The position numbers and the translations under genes are program-made. Below are positions 37,701-45,035 of a DNA stretch of 64,000 nt, piece after piece (position 1 is the first letter of the stretch; each line of letters opens with the position of its first letter). Below the pieces are notes generated by a model. That model ran no database searches. It was not told the origin of the DNA and was given only the letters and a program-made list of their open reading frames with translations. The DNA is from Bolinopsis microptera (Eukaryota > Ctenophora > Tentaculata > Lobata > Bolinopsidae), in the NCBI RefSeq assembly GCF_026151205.1, contig NC_087077.1, forward strand, positions 5,232,483 through 5,296,482, in the 5' to 3' direction.

Positions 37701-39645
37701 GGCACGTACACTAGGTTACCCCGACACGTCAATATGTCTAAGTAACCTCACTATTGTGGCACGTACACTAGGTTACCCCGACACGTCAATATGTCTAAGT
37801 AACCTCACTATTGTGGCACGTACACTAGGTTACCCCGACACGTCAATATGTCTAAGTAACCTCACTATTGTGGCACGTACACTAGGTTACCCCGACACGT
37901 CAATATGTCTAAGTAACCTCACTATTGTGGCACGTACACTAGGTTACCCCGACACGTCAATATGTCTAAGTAACCTCACTATTGTGGCACGTACACTAGG
38001 TTACCCCGACACGTCAATATGTCTAAGTAACCTCACTATTGTGGCACGTACACTAGGTTACCCCGACACGTCAATATGTCTAAGTAACCTCACTATTGTG
38101 GCACGTACACTAGGTTACCCCGACACGTCAATATGTCTAAGTAACCTCACTATTGTGGCACGTACACTAGGTTACCCCGACACGTCAATATGTCTAAGTA
38201 ACCTCACTATTGTGGCACGTACACTAGGTTACCCCGACACGTCAATATGTCTAAGTAACCTCACTATTGTGGCACGTACACTAGGTTACCCCGACACAGT
38301 GACACTATGAGTCTCGGTAACCCTACTACTGTACCTGTGGCGGCACAGTGGCACTACTACAGCACTGTGTGTCTCAGTAACCCTACTACTGTACCTGTGG
38401 CGGCACAGTGGCACTACTACAGCACTGTGTGTCTCAGTAACCCTACTACTGTACCTGTGGCGGCACAGTGGCACTACTACAGCACTATGTGTCTCAGTAA
38501 CCCTACTACTGTACCTGTGGCGGCACAGTGGCACTACTACAGCACTGTGTGTCTCAGTAACCCTACTACTGTACCTGTGGCGGCACAGTGGCACTACTAC
38601 AGCACTATGTGTCTCAGTAACCCTACTACTGTACCTGTGGCGGCACAGTGGCACTACTACAGCACTGTGTGTCTCAGTAACCCTACTACTGTACCTGTGG
38701 CGGCACAGTGGCACTACTACAGCACTATGTGTCTCAGTAACCCTACTACTGTACCTGTGGCGGCACAGTGGCACTACTACAGCACTATGTGTCTCAGTAA
38801 CCCTACTACTGTACCTGTGGCGGCACAGTGGCACTACTACAGCACTGTGTCTAAGTAACCCTACTACTGTACCTGTGGCGGCACAGTGGCACTACTACAG
38901 CACTATGTGTCTAAGTAACCGTACTACTGTACCTGTGGCGGCACAGTGGCACTACTACAGCACTATGTGTCTAAGTAACCCTACTACTGTACCTGTGGCG
39001 GCACAGTGGCACTACTACAGCACTATGTCTCAGTAACCCTACTACTGTACCTGTGGCGGCACAGTGGCACTACTACAGCACTATATGTCTCAATAATCTC
39101 ACTAATATGGCACGTACCTGTGGCGAGTCTCTTGCTGATGGCAGCATAGTCACGTTCCAAAACATTCCTCAATATCTGTAGTGTTTCTGTCACATGGTTC
39201 GCTACCTGGTAGGGTAGAGGGGGTTAGTTTTATATACCGAGTTTAATCAAGTCAAATACAATCGCTTTTAGTAAAGGAAAGTCTCAATATGTTTCTTAAG
39301 AATAACACTTATATATTATCTTATTTGCTAAAAGTAAATGGATTTGAGAACGCCCTGCACCTTGGAAAATAGCACAGTAGTATCACAACACATTGCGAGT
39401 TTCGAGGGCTATTTAAAGTCAATATAAAACGCTTTAGAAATAAGTCAAGTTAACTTGAGGGAAAACAAATTTGAAAAGAGTATCCAGTAAGGATCAATCC
39501 CGGTAAATTGAGGGTTGATTGTACGCTAAAATGTTACCTTGAGAGGGTCACTGTGGAGAAGGTCGTTGTGGAGGTTGTCAGTAAGATGGGGTTCTGAGGA
39601 GGAGGAAATCTTCTTGCGTTTATCAGGGGTCTTGGTGTAGATCAT
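22314..39645 (-). CDS. Ankyrin-repeat protein, 16 coding exons (gene-level entry)
   Basis: Coding exons in transcript order: 39538-39645, 39118-39205, 37134-37270, 34712-34840, 33741-33825, 31933-32119, 29768-29913, 28961-29034, 28526-28601, 26847-26964, 26521-26692, 26149-26263, 25881-26035, 25569-25808, 25221-25403, 22314-22761. Every junction is GT-AG and all phases agree, except that exon 7 has one base too many; without it the model is 819 residues. Residues about 78-336 form eight ankyrin repeats (for example TALHHASSAGKEAAVRWLVE, STPVHVAAAHGQLDSLRCL). The remaining 480 residues are Ser/Pro-rich and probably disordered, with one short charged helix (LRDEKRRQEKLRAADEDDRQ). It is likely a cytoplasmic scaffold. 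The spacing of the last repeats recalls both synphilin-1 and espin/forked; I cannot decide between them and give no symbol. Confidence 0.85.
23123..24290 (-). pseudogene. LINE ORF2 carboxyl-terminal fragment (L1/Tx1-like)
   Basis: A continuous minus frame of 341 codons from 24148 (the first ATG) that stays open upstream to about 24290. Upstream it reads KYRFGGLGLFYLSDF, the GGLGL motif that follows the reverse transcriptase in L1-type ORF2. Near its end is a Cys-His cluster (CSMC followed by HIYLHC) like the zf-RVT region. No RT catalytic core is present, so it is a 5'-truncated copy in the same orientation as the host gene. It differs clearly from the LINE at 8-14 kb. Confidence 0.78.
24421..25187. 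mobile_element. Non-autonomous TIR element in intron 15
   Basis: The termini are inverted: GGACCTTATTTGA at the left and TCAAATAAGGTCC at the right, followed inward by GGACATTAA. Copies of GAACGGACATTAA are reiterated near both ends (24450-24483 and 25110-25135). An internal hairpin GAACGCT/AGCGTTC lies near 25140-25161. No transposase; the short internal frames are not recognised. No clear target duplication. Confidence 0.65.
25221..25403 (-). CDS. Ankyrin gene, coding exon 15
   Basis: Encodes SSLALSDSSGDSARPLSTIN to the Cys-containing end NTRCTCRNR. Acceptor ATTCAG, donor AG before GTGAGC. Confidence 0.82.
25569..25808 (-). CDS. Ankyrin gene, coding exon 14
   Basis: Encodes LNPSPILSGRSASFLSSDGT and a further 60 Ser/Pro-rich residues with several SP sites (FARSPM, YVPSPPP, LGSPRSPGP), which could be proline-directed phosphorylation sites. 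Acceptor AATTTAG, donor AG before GTGTGT. Confidence 0.83.
25881..26035 (-). CDS. Ankyrin gene, coding exon 13
   Basis: Encodes a Ser-rich lead, then FDIMQVLRDEKRRQEKLRAA, a charged segment likely to be helical. Acceptor TTCTTCAG, donor CG before GTGAGT. Confidence 0.85.
26149..26263 (-). CDS. Ankyrin gene, coding exon 12
   Basis: Encodes SGEEDSKSVYSNGSGSGILK and HNSWIGSGTKINRSQSNGE; polar and probably disordered. Acceptor ACCACAG, donor GAG before GTACGT, phase 0. Confidence 0.84.
26521..26692 (-). CDS. Ankyrin gene, coding exon 11
   Basis: Encodes HDKSMSDTESDTFSSFPCEK and then a Pro/Ser segment (LPPPAPSSDKLLSVRRPRAG). Acceptor CCTCCTCAG, donor AG before GTAGGG. Confidence 0.84.
26847..26964 (-). 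CDS. Ankyrin gene, coding exon 10
   Basis: Encodes SQKRANSLTRIVQALSISGS and a basic tail (KSKRKGK). First exon of the Ser-rich carboxyl half; the basic run could be a nuclear localisation signal. Acceptor TTTCAG, donor before GTAAGT, phase 1. Confidence 0.85.
26965..28525 (-). other. Intron 9
   Basis: 1.56 kb, containing the 24-bp minisatellite at 27895-28038. The frame 27256-27495 is not recognised. Confidence 0.6.
27895..28038. repeat. 24-bp minisatellite in intron 9
   Basis: About six copies of TTATTAAGCTTAATAACTTG plus GTTT, with small length variation. Each unit holds the inverted repeat TTATTAAGCTTAATAA. Confidence 0.9.
28526..28601 (-). CDS. Ankyrin gene, coding exon 9
   Basis: Encodes KDLASSNKQHDCVRYLDTIK and KPKAEK, closing the ankyrin block. 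Acceptor AACCCAG, donor AAG before GTTAGT, ending in phase 0. Confidence 0.86.
28602..28900 (-). other. Rest of intron 8
   Basis: AT-rich; no features recognised. Confidence 0.6.
28901..28960. repeat. 11-bp tandem repeat abutting the exon-8 donor
   Basis: Five copies of ATTATACAAAG run directly into the splice donor of exon 8 (28960/28961), so the intron starts within the repeat tract. Confidence 0.9.
28961..29034 (-). CDS. Ankyrin gene, coding exon 8
   Basis: Encodes LDSLRCLKMYGANMHKKNFN and DKTPK, the end of repeat 7 and the start of repeat 8. Acceptor TTTTCAG, donor before GTATGT, leaving two bases of a codon. Confidence 0.87.
29035..29767 (-). other. Intron 7
   Basis: 733 bp; apart from the E-box/CRE cluster nothing is recognised. 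Confidence 0.6.
29699..29754. promoter_or_regulatory. Intronic E-box pair and CRE palindrome
   Basis: GGTCACGTGACA (29699-29710), TCACGTGA (29723-29730) and TGACGTCA (29747-29754) lie within 56 bases of intron 7, close to the exon-7 donor. These are palindromic sites for bHLH-ZIP and CREB/ATF-type factors. An intronic enhancer or internal promoter is plausible but inferred. Confidence 0.45.
29768..29913 (-). CDS. Ankyrin gene, coding exon 7, with a one-base frame break
   Basis: Begins GYNSCHIAAQKGH, then continues one frame over as CAFLNWLLTNHLLSPNEP and GSTPVHVAAAHGQ. Both parts are clear ankyrin repeats and they join if one C of the CC in CACCTG (about 29861) is surplus. Acceptor CCCCAG and donor CAG before GTAACA suit the neighbours only after that correction. 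It is either an assembly error or a true frameshift allele. Confidence 0.82.
29914..31932 (-). other. Intron 6
   Basis: 2.0 kb, AT-rich. Short frames at 30048-30230, 30260-30460 and 31384-31653 carry no recognisable content. An isolated CACGTG lies at 31189. Confidence 0.5.
31933..32119 (-). CDS. Ankyrin gene, coding exon 6
   Basis: Encodes repeats 4 and 5 (LHHASSAGKEAAVRWLVEFG, NTAMHHAVTNNHLKSAIWLQ). Acceptor CCCGCAG. The donor CG before GTTAGA was chosen among nearby GT sites because it alone gives the phase needed by exon 7. Confidence 0.85.
32120..33740 (-). other. Intron 5
   Basis: 1.6 kb. An 84-codon minus frame at 32371-32625 lies in a GC-richer patch but matches nothing I know and lacks a supported link to the exons. 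A CCAATCAGAG motif lies at 33124. Confidence 0.5.
33741..33825 (-). CDS. Ankyrin gene, coding exon 5
   Basis: Encodes KGHLQTLRRLALADPETMMC and NDMNGYTA, completing repeat 3 and opening repeat 4. Acceptor CTCACAG, donor before GTAAGT, phase 1. Confidence 0.88.
33826..34711 (-). other. Intron 4
   Basis: 886 bp, AT-rich; no gene or repeat recognised. Confidence 0.6.
34712..34840 (-). CDS. Ankyrin gene, coding exon 4
   Basis: Encodes one full repeat and the start of the next (RTAVHEAADHGKFVCLTYLL, GITPLMLSAQ). Acceptor CCTACAG, donor CAG before GTTAGC, 43 codons, phase 0 at both ends. Confidence 0.9.
34841..37133 (-). other. Intron 3
   Basis: 2.3 kb. The frame 35229-35495 on the + strand and the stretch 35.9-36.8 kb contain nothing I recognise. 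The latter has repeated T/A-rich phrases and may be an old, unclassified repeat. Confidence 0.5.
37134..37270 (-). CDS. Ankyrin gene, coding exon 3
   Basis: Encodes the first ankyrin repeat (SSIAHLAARCGDKAILKLLL) after a short linker. Acceptor TATTCAG, donor AAT before GTAAGT, ending in phase 0. Confidence 0.88.
37478..38296. repeat. 57-bp minisatellite in intron 2 (about 14 copies)
   Basis: Nearly perfect tandem copies. Read on the gene's strand, each contains GTACGTGCCACAATAGTGAG and then GGTTACTTAGACATATTG, a close match to the first ~40 bases of intron 2 after the exon-2 donor. The unit is a multiple of three, so long frames are open on the + strand, but these are artefacts. Confidence 0.97.
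38297..39087. repeat. 60-bp minisatellite in intron 2 (13 copies), each with a copy of the exon-2 splice donor
   Basis: Copies are 60 bp, with the last few 56-58 bp. On the gene's strand each carries CGCCACAG followed by GTACAG, against CGCCACAG followed by GTACGT at the real donor (39118/39117); twelve bases are identical. The array sits just inside the intron, beginning about 30 bases from the true donor. Confidence 0.95.
39118..39205 (-). CDS. Ankyrin gene, coding exon 2
   Basis: Encodes VANHVTETLQILRNVLERDY and on to KRLAT, probably a helix before the first ankyrin repeat. Acceptor CTACCAG, donor ACAG before GTACGT, phase 1. The donor region is the source of both intron-2 minisatellites. 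Confidence 0.8.
39206..39537 (-). other. Intron 1
   Basis: 332 bp, AT-rich; no further features seen. Confidence 0.7.
39538..39645 (-). CDS. Ankyrin gene, coding exon 1
   Basis: Starts at ATG (39643-39645) and encodes MIYTKTPDKRKKISSSSEP and 17 more residues, ending in phase 0 at AAG before GTAACA. The peptide is basic and Ser-rich. It is the most upstream coding exon I can find; 5' UTR exons may lie further right. Confidence 0.7.
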
Positions 39646-40310
39646 TTAGATTCACAAACAGAGAGAGAGAGGTGTGTGAGGTAGGCTAGGACATGTGCTA
39701 CTGGAGAGGGGACGGGGTTAGTTTAACAGTTGGGTTTTGAAGAGAAATTAGAGTTGTATAACGAATTATAATGGCAGAATGACAAATCTATTACGATGTA
39801 TTTGTTGAGCAGGATTGTTGAAGGTGATACAATCGATCTAAACAACCAAATGACACTCAAAACTGTCAACATGAGCAGTGACGACAATGATTCATTAGTT
39901 GCGAAACAGTGCAATTAGTTACATAACAAACAACAGAGCAGTTATATATTTTAGTTAAGCAACAAGCAACAAGGTGTGCCGGTTGAGTGATATTCTCAGA
40001 TATTTAGTAATATTAATCTAAGACTGACTGAAGGTTGAGAGTCCAAACGTTAAAGTTAAAGTTGCAGAAGTGTTTATCAAATATATTTGACTAGCGAGAT
40101 TGGAGCTCGTTAAGAGGTCCACAAGTTAAAGTGACAAGACTTAGATTTGATAAATGTTATCAAATCTAGCTGGTAGGTCTAAGGGAGTGGTTTCTAGTGG
40201 TTCGAACCATTTTAACGAATCGTTTTAGCAAAAAGTTTCAGAGCCAACCACATACTTATACTGCAGACCATTATGCAACCAAACCAAATTTGATCTCCCG
40301 CAGCTCACTT
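39646..40310. other. Upstream of the ankyrin start codon
   Basis: May hold 5' UTR sequence. A minus frame at 39723-39914 is unsupported. The inverted copies TAGATTTGATAA and TTATCAAATCTA at 40142-40168 form a short hairpin. Confidence 0.4.
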
Positions 40311-40319
40311 CGAGAAGAT

Positions 40320-40610
40320 TTCTACAGCAACCCACCAATCAGAGAGCGGGGAACCAGCTAACTACCAATCAGTGACGAGAAAACGGGTCACGTTACCATG
40401 GAAACGGCCCCGTGAGTAAGCAGCAGGTGGGGGAAACGTCACAGAACAATTAAAGAGCTCCCTCTCACCAGCTCAGCTAGGGGGCAACGTGCACTGACCA
40501 CTGGAAGTTGTGTGGAACTGTAACACATTACCCAATCAGAGCAGGGGATTGAGTCATGTGGTTGGTAACTGACCAGTCAGAGGGCGGGATTTGTGTCACG
40601 TGACCAATAA
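40320..40610. promoter_or_regulatory. CCAAT and E-box cluster
   Basis: Within 290 bases: ACCAATCAGAGAGCG (40335), ACCAATCAGTGACG (40365), CCCAATCAGAGC (40531), CCAGTCAGAGGGCGGG (40573), GTCACGTGAC at 40595-40604 and a CCAAT overlapping its right edge. NF-Y-type boxes next to a bHLH-ZIP palindrome and GGGCGG-like runs resemble a TATA-less promoter. It lies 0.7-1 kb upstream of the first coding exon of the ankyrin gene, so it is a reasonable promoter candidate for it or for a transcript running right. Confidence 0.5.
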
Positions 40611-41868
40611 TGAGGAGCTGTCGAGTGTAGACTCCCCTCCAGGCAGTCAGGTAGACAGCAGTTACAGTTACACTAGATACACACTAGTAGAGTGCAACTG
40701 TAAGTAAGGTGTAAGCTGTACTACGCTGGTAGAGTAAGGTGCACTAAACACTGCGGGAATTAGTTGTAAACTGAGACTAGAAGCACTACCACTACACGGT
40801 CAAATGATCTGTACATTAAACTCGTTAATCAAGTATCAAAATTCCCGTGTAAACCATTGAGTATACACTATACTGTGTATAGTTCCAATACACCATTAAT
40901 AATCTAATTACACACTTTAAACTGATTAAGTTATTGCCATTGTATCGAGATTATAGCGCATCATATTATAGACTAAACTCTCCTACACAGCGATAAAAAG
41001 TAACTAAACTATTGATCATTGATTATAAGCTACACACATAATCTTGATGATATTGGTTATAACCTACAAACAAAATACGGAGCAATGATATACGCTGAAA
41101 TTTGGGCTACAAAATAGATTACAATATTATAGGCTACAATAGACAAGGGAACACACACGTCAAGTACACATGTGACAAGTGACAAGTACACATGTGACAT
41201 GTGACAAGTACACATGTGACACTGAGAGCCGGATGATTTGAGCGCTACACATGTGTATGAACTAACCCGGGAGGAGTTGGAGCATAAAGCACCCCCGTAT
41301 ATTACTAATAATGCACCATTATCCAGCGCATGCTTATTACTCAACTAAACTACACTCCCCACTGTTATGTTAACTACGTGCACTGCTCCCCACACAAAGG
41401 GGAGATGATTGTGTGGTGTCGTGACAGAGACTAGTATTGAGAGCATGACAGATGTGGTCCTAACGGTTAACTGTTAGTTCCAGCAAAGTGTGCTGCTGTG
41501 AATGAGTGTGCTGGTCGAGGACACCACCCTTGTAGAACAGGCTGTACTATTAATGGACTCTTACTGGACATGCAGCTAATCCAGAACAAAATGCTACTAA
41601 TAAAAAGAGATGGATAATTGAGAGAAGCATAAAAGAGTATAAAATAAGGATTGGTAGGAAAAGTAGTACAATACAGATTGTGCAATGGTTGTACAGAGTG
41701 TATTCAGTGAATACTCCACCCACTGCTATCCTAGATTGAGGAGTGCACTAATGAGTAAGGGGAGATATTCATCATAAAAGCATAATATGATAAAATAAAA
41801 TAATTATCACATAATTATCAAACAAATCATCGAACGAAAATTAAAATAATAGTTAGAGATATGAGATA
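40611..41868. other. Intergenic, no gene seen
   Basis: Only short frames, none recognised. A 60-bp tract at 41161-41220 repeats CAAGTACACATGTGA three times; each copy includes the palindrome ACATGT. Confidence 0.5.
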
Positions 41869-41940
41869 TTACCACCTAGGTGGTAAATCTGCAGTTTCGC
41901 GGAATATGAGGTGCACCTCATATTCCGCGAAACTGCAGAT
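41869..41940. repeat. Two abutting perfect palindromes (18 bp and 54 bp)
   Basis: TTACCACCTAGGTGGTAA (41869-41886) is immediately followed by a 54-bp sequence (41887-41940) equal to its own reverse complement with no loop, from ATCTGCAG to CTGCAGAT around GTGCAC. Both are exact. Confidence 0.97.
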
Positions 41941-42880
41941 ACAGCTCTAACAATAACAGTGCAAAGAGTGAAAGAGCGTACGAGTGAGGGTCGAGCCAAG
42001 AAGGCTACGGAACAAGGAAAAGTAGTAAATCTGATCGAGTTAACTATTGAGTAATAACTACCGCTAGTTAGCAGTGAATACAGATCACTGGTGATCGGGT
42101 AAAATCAGCACCGGGGCAGCAGTATGGGCAAGGAACAGGATACAATCAAGGACTGTTTCTATAAAGTGTAAAGTACAGTACAATATTATACAAGTAAAAC
42201 TGCACAAACCAATATTCGTAATATCAAGGAGAGAGCGATAAAACCGCTGTCACGTCTGTCAAGAGTTACATTACTATGCATATCTCCAGATTAGAGAGAG
42301 AGAGACAGAGAGAGATCTCCAGATCAGAACCTGTCACGTGACATGTATCTCTCTGTCACCCTGTCAGACTGTAACAGTACCAGAGATAACAAGATAACTG
42401 CTCTCCCCCATTGCACGGTGATTAGCAGGATTTAGAAGAAAGCACTGGAGGAGGACATGTCAGCTCACAGAGCACACTACAAGGTGGCATGATGTGGTAA
42501 CAGTGACGTGCTCTGTGATGGTGGGAGAGAAAGAGATATCGTACGATCATGCAACCCCCACAACAATATATCTCTAGTTTAAAACTACATTACAAGCAAT
42601 ACTTAGCGCGTAAAAAAGAGAGGTTGCGTAATGGTTACGGCGCAGTGAAACTCTATCACTTTAAAACAGATTGATCTGTATCCAGATCTGCACGAGATGT
42701 AGATCTGTAGCGATGACGCACAGTACATAAGCCACAGTGTGAAATTTAAAGTGAAGTTTAAAGTGTTCAGACCCACCATGACGTAGTGTAGATGACTCAT
42801 ACCGTGAAAATTAAAGTGGTTATATAGCCCCACCAGCAGCAAGGAAAGGAACGACTTGTCAACTGCAGGATTACGTAAAG
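41941..42880. other. Intergenic, no gene seen
   Basis: Contains GTCACGTGAC at 42333-42342, beside an (AG)-rich tract (42292-42316). No coding sequence is recognised. Confidence 0.5.
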
Positions 42881-42883
42881 CAC

Positions 42884-42947
<64 letters not shown>

Positions 42948-42952
42948 TCCCC
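42881..42952. repeat. (CT)n microsatellite
   Basis: About 72 bases of nearly pure CT with three CCCTC interruptions. Frames crossing it are by-products. Confidence 0.97.
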
Positions 42953-44310
42953 ACTCAACAAATTCTCAGACCAATTATGAGACCCGGACGTTTTGGGTAA
43001 TGTTGAGGGTGAGGAATGGAGCAGTGGCGCTCTCCGGTTTTGGGATGGTGTAGTGTTACACTGTGCACTGTAAAGCACAGGTCATACCGTGGTGGCGATA
43101 ACGGGATTCTTGTCTGGTGTTTGGGTGCAAATATTAGCATTGTTAGTGATTAATATTATAAAGGAGTAATATTTTGAGGGAGTTTTTCGGGTCATGTACG
43201 TGGCAATCGTGCAGACTTAATTATGAATTTTAGCGAGTGCAGTGCAACTGGAATTAAGGCATAAAAAATGAAACGAAATAAGCAGCCTGGGAATTTGCAG
43301 GAGGCGCGATATTTTCTGACAGTAATGTTCCTGATGAGATTAGGTGCACTTTGGATAAATCCTTACCCTGAGAGGGAGCCCTCTTTACAATAAACCCTCC
43401 CAGTATAACTCACTACAAGCACGACAAGCTTTCAGAATCTATATACTGTAACAAGATTAAAGATCATAACAAGGTTTGATGAGCCCTGAACCTTACCAGA
43501 AATACCCTTCAATCCCCCTTTCCGGGCCACCATGTCTTAGCTGGGTCAACTAGAGTTGCGCCTTATAAACTCTGCGTAGTTTTAATTACTTGCATAGGTA
43601 CCAGAGACTGATTAGGTAGTAACTGTAGTAACCGTAGTAACCGTAATAACCGCAGTAACCGCAGTAACCGTAGTAACTGTAGTAACTGCAGTAACCATAG
43701 TAACTGTAATAACTGAACTAAGTTATAGTGATTTAGTTGGTAACAACAGGAGCAACCACGACGTAATAGACATTAGACATAGGATCAGTATATAAGTATC
43801 AGCTGACAATTTCTTTTATAGAAGGTTAAAGAAGAATAATACTAGTCTTATTAGTATTAGAAGAATAATATTAGTATGAGAAGAAGGTTCGAGTGGGGTA
43901 GTAATAAGTACATCCCCATTTGTTGGGGTGTTTAATTGTTAAGTTGATATGATTGGGGAGTGAGTACCCATCATCTTAATTAGGACCCTCCGTATTCTCG
44001 TATTCTAGAATAATCCTGTGGTAAGTGTATTGCGACAGTGAGGGGACGTGATGATCGTCGCACATGTTACTATACTGAATTTGTGAATCCGTACCCAGGA
44101 TGGCAGCGGTTTAATATGTTTCTAATGACCTTCACATATATTCTAGAATCGTGTGGTTCCAGAACCTTAAAGTAAGAATATTATATTCTGGAAGGATTGC
44201 AACAGTGCAGGAAGATCAAATTTACAACGATGTCGAAAATGATCATCACAAATGAAATTAACAACATCCTGCTCCAGATGGCATCATTTATATTTTCCTA
44301 GAACCCCCTT
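42953..44310. other. Intergenic, no gene seen
   Basis: Includes a 9-bp tandem tract (GTAACYGTA)n at 43616-43716, about 11 copies. Nothing coding is recognised. Confidence 0.5.
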
Positions 44311-44328
44311 CCCCCCCCCCCCCCCCCC
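44311..44328. repeat. C18 homopolymer
   Basis: Eighteen consecutive C on the + strand within a longer C-rich patch (44304-44343). Confidence 0.95.
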
Positions 44329-44909
44329 TTCTCCCTCTCCCCCATACAGCTATGGAAACCACAACATTTTAACTTTTTTCTGCTTTCCACACAACGCCTC
44401 GCTGCTTTTCACATAACGCCTCACCAACGAGAATTGGTCATTTGTTCTGGAGGGACTCCCACACATTATTATAAACCACAGCGATCACCTGCCTGATCTG
44501 CTTCTCCACATAATATAGCGGCCACGAGCTTGGCAAATGACCAACTAGAATTGCTTTAGTGTAATAGTTGTGAAATGTAAAACTAAACGCCGTCAATTTA
44601 AGGTCAATATAAGGTACATCGAAAACAAAGAGAGATTTATAAAGAGAGAGATTTTTAAACGTCGAGACAATGTAGACGTTTAAGGGGTCTACCGGGACAT
44701 AGACTATTCGAGGTAAACTGTATAAAGTTAGACTTAGAGAAATATGAATAATGAAGGGTATGTAGAAATTGAGACAGTGATATTTGGCACTGCAAAGGGC
44801 GCCAAAACAGCAGCAAGTATCACGCAGCAGGTTCAGGAAATGCACCGGACGAGAAGAAAACGTCTGACAGTTCACTTCTATTGTCCCAGAGGGGAGGAAA
44901 GATCTAGAC
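44329..44909. other. Intergenic, no supported gene
   Basis: Contains a 145-codon minus frame (44438-44875) with Cys/Leu/Tyr-rich composition and no domain I recognise. A frame of this length is roughly what chance gives in 64 kb at this AT content. Confidence 0.4.
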
Positions 44910-45035
44910 GGACTGTCACGTGACTGAACTTAGGCACACGCGATGAGGATACAGCCCTCTGATTGGCTCACAAGACAAGGATACAGCTCTCTGATTGGCT
45001 GTCCCCCAAGTGAACTGTACAAACTGATTGGTGTT
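44910..45035. promoter_or_regulatory. E-box followed by three inverted CCAAT boxes
   Basis: GTCACGTGAC at 44915-44924, then CTCTGATTGGCTCAC (44956), CTCTGATTGGCTGTC (44989) and ACTGATTGGTG (45022). The same CCAATCAGAG decamer as at 40.3-40.6 kb, here in the opposite orientation, with the same E-box. Possibly an upstream or alternative promoter. Confidence 0.45.

Noticed and set aside
37528-38310. 260-codon + frame of perfect 19-residue repeats
   Set aside because: It lies wholly in the 57-bp minisatellite inside intron 2. The unit length is a multiple of three, so any open unit gives an open array. There is no start context and no unique sequence.
38286-38858. Two ~180-codon frames, one on each strand, of 20-residue repeats
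   Set aside because: Same reason: the unit is 60 bp. Openness on both strands together is a property of the repeat, not of coding.
42797-43078. Frames with Arg-Glu or Ser-Leu runs
   Set aside because: Translation of the (CT)n tract.
44438-44875. 145-codon minus frame, hydrophobic
   Set aside because: No domain, no splice support, composition of AT-rich DNA. One frame of this size is about what chance gives in the window.
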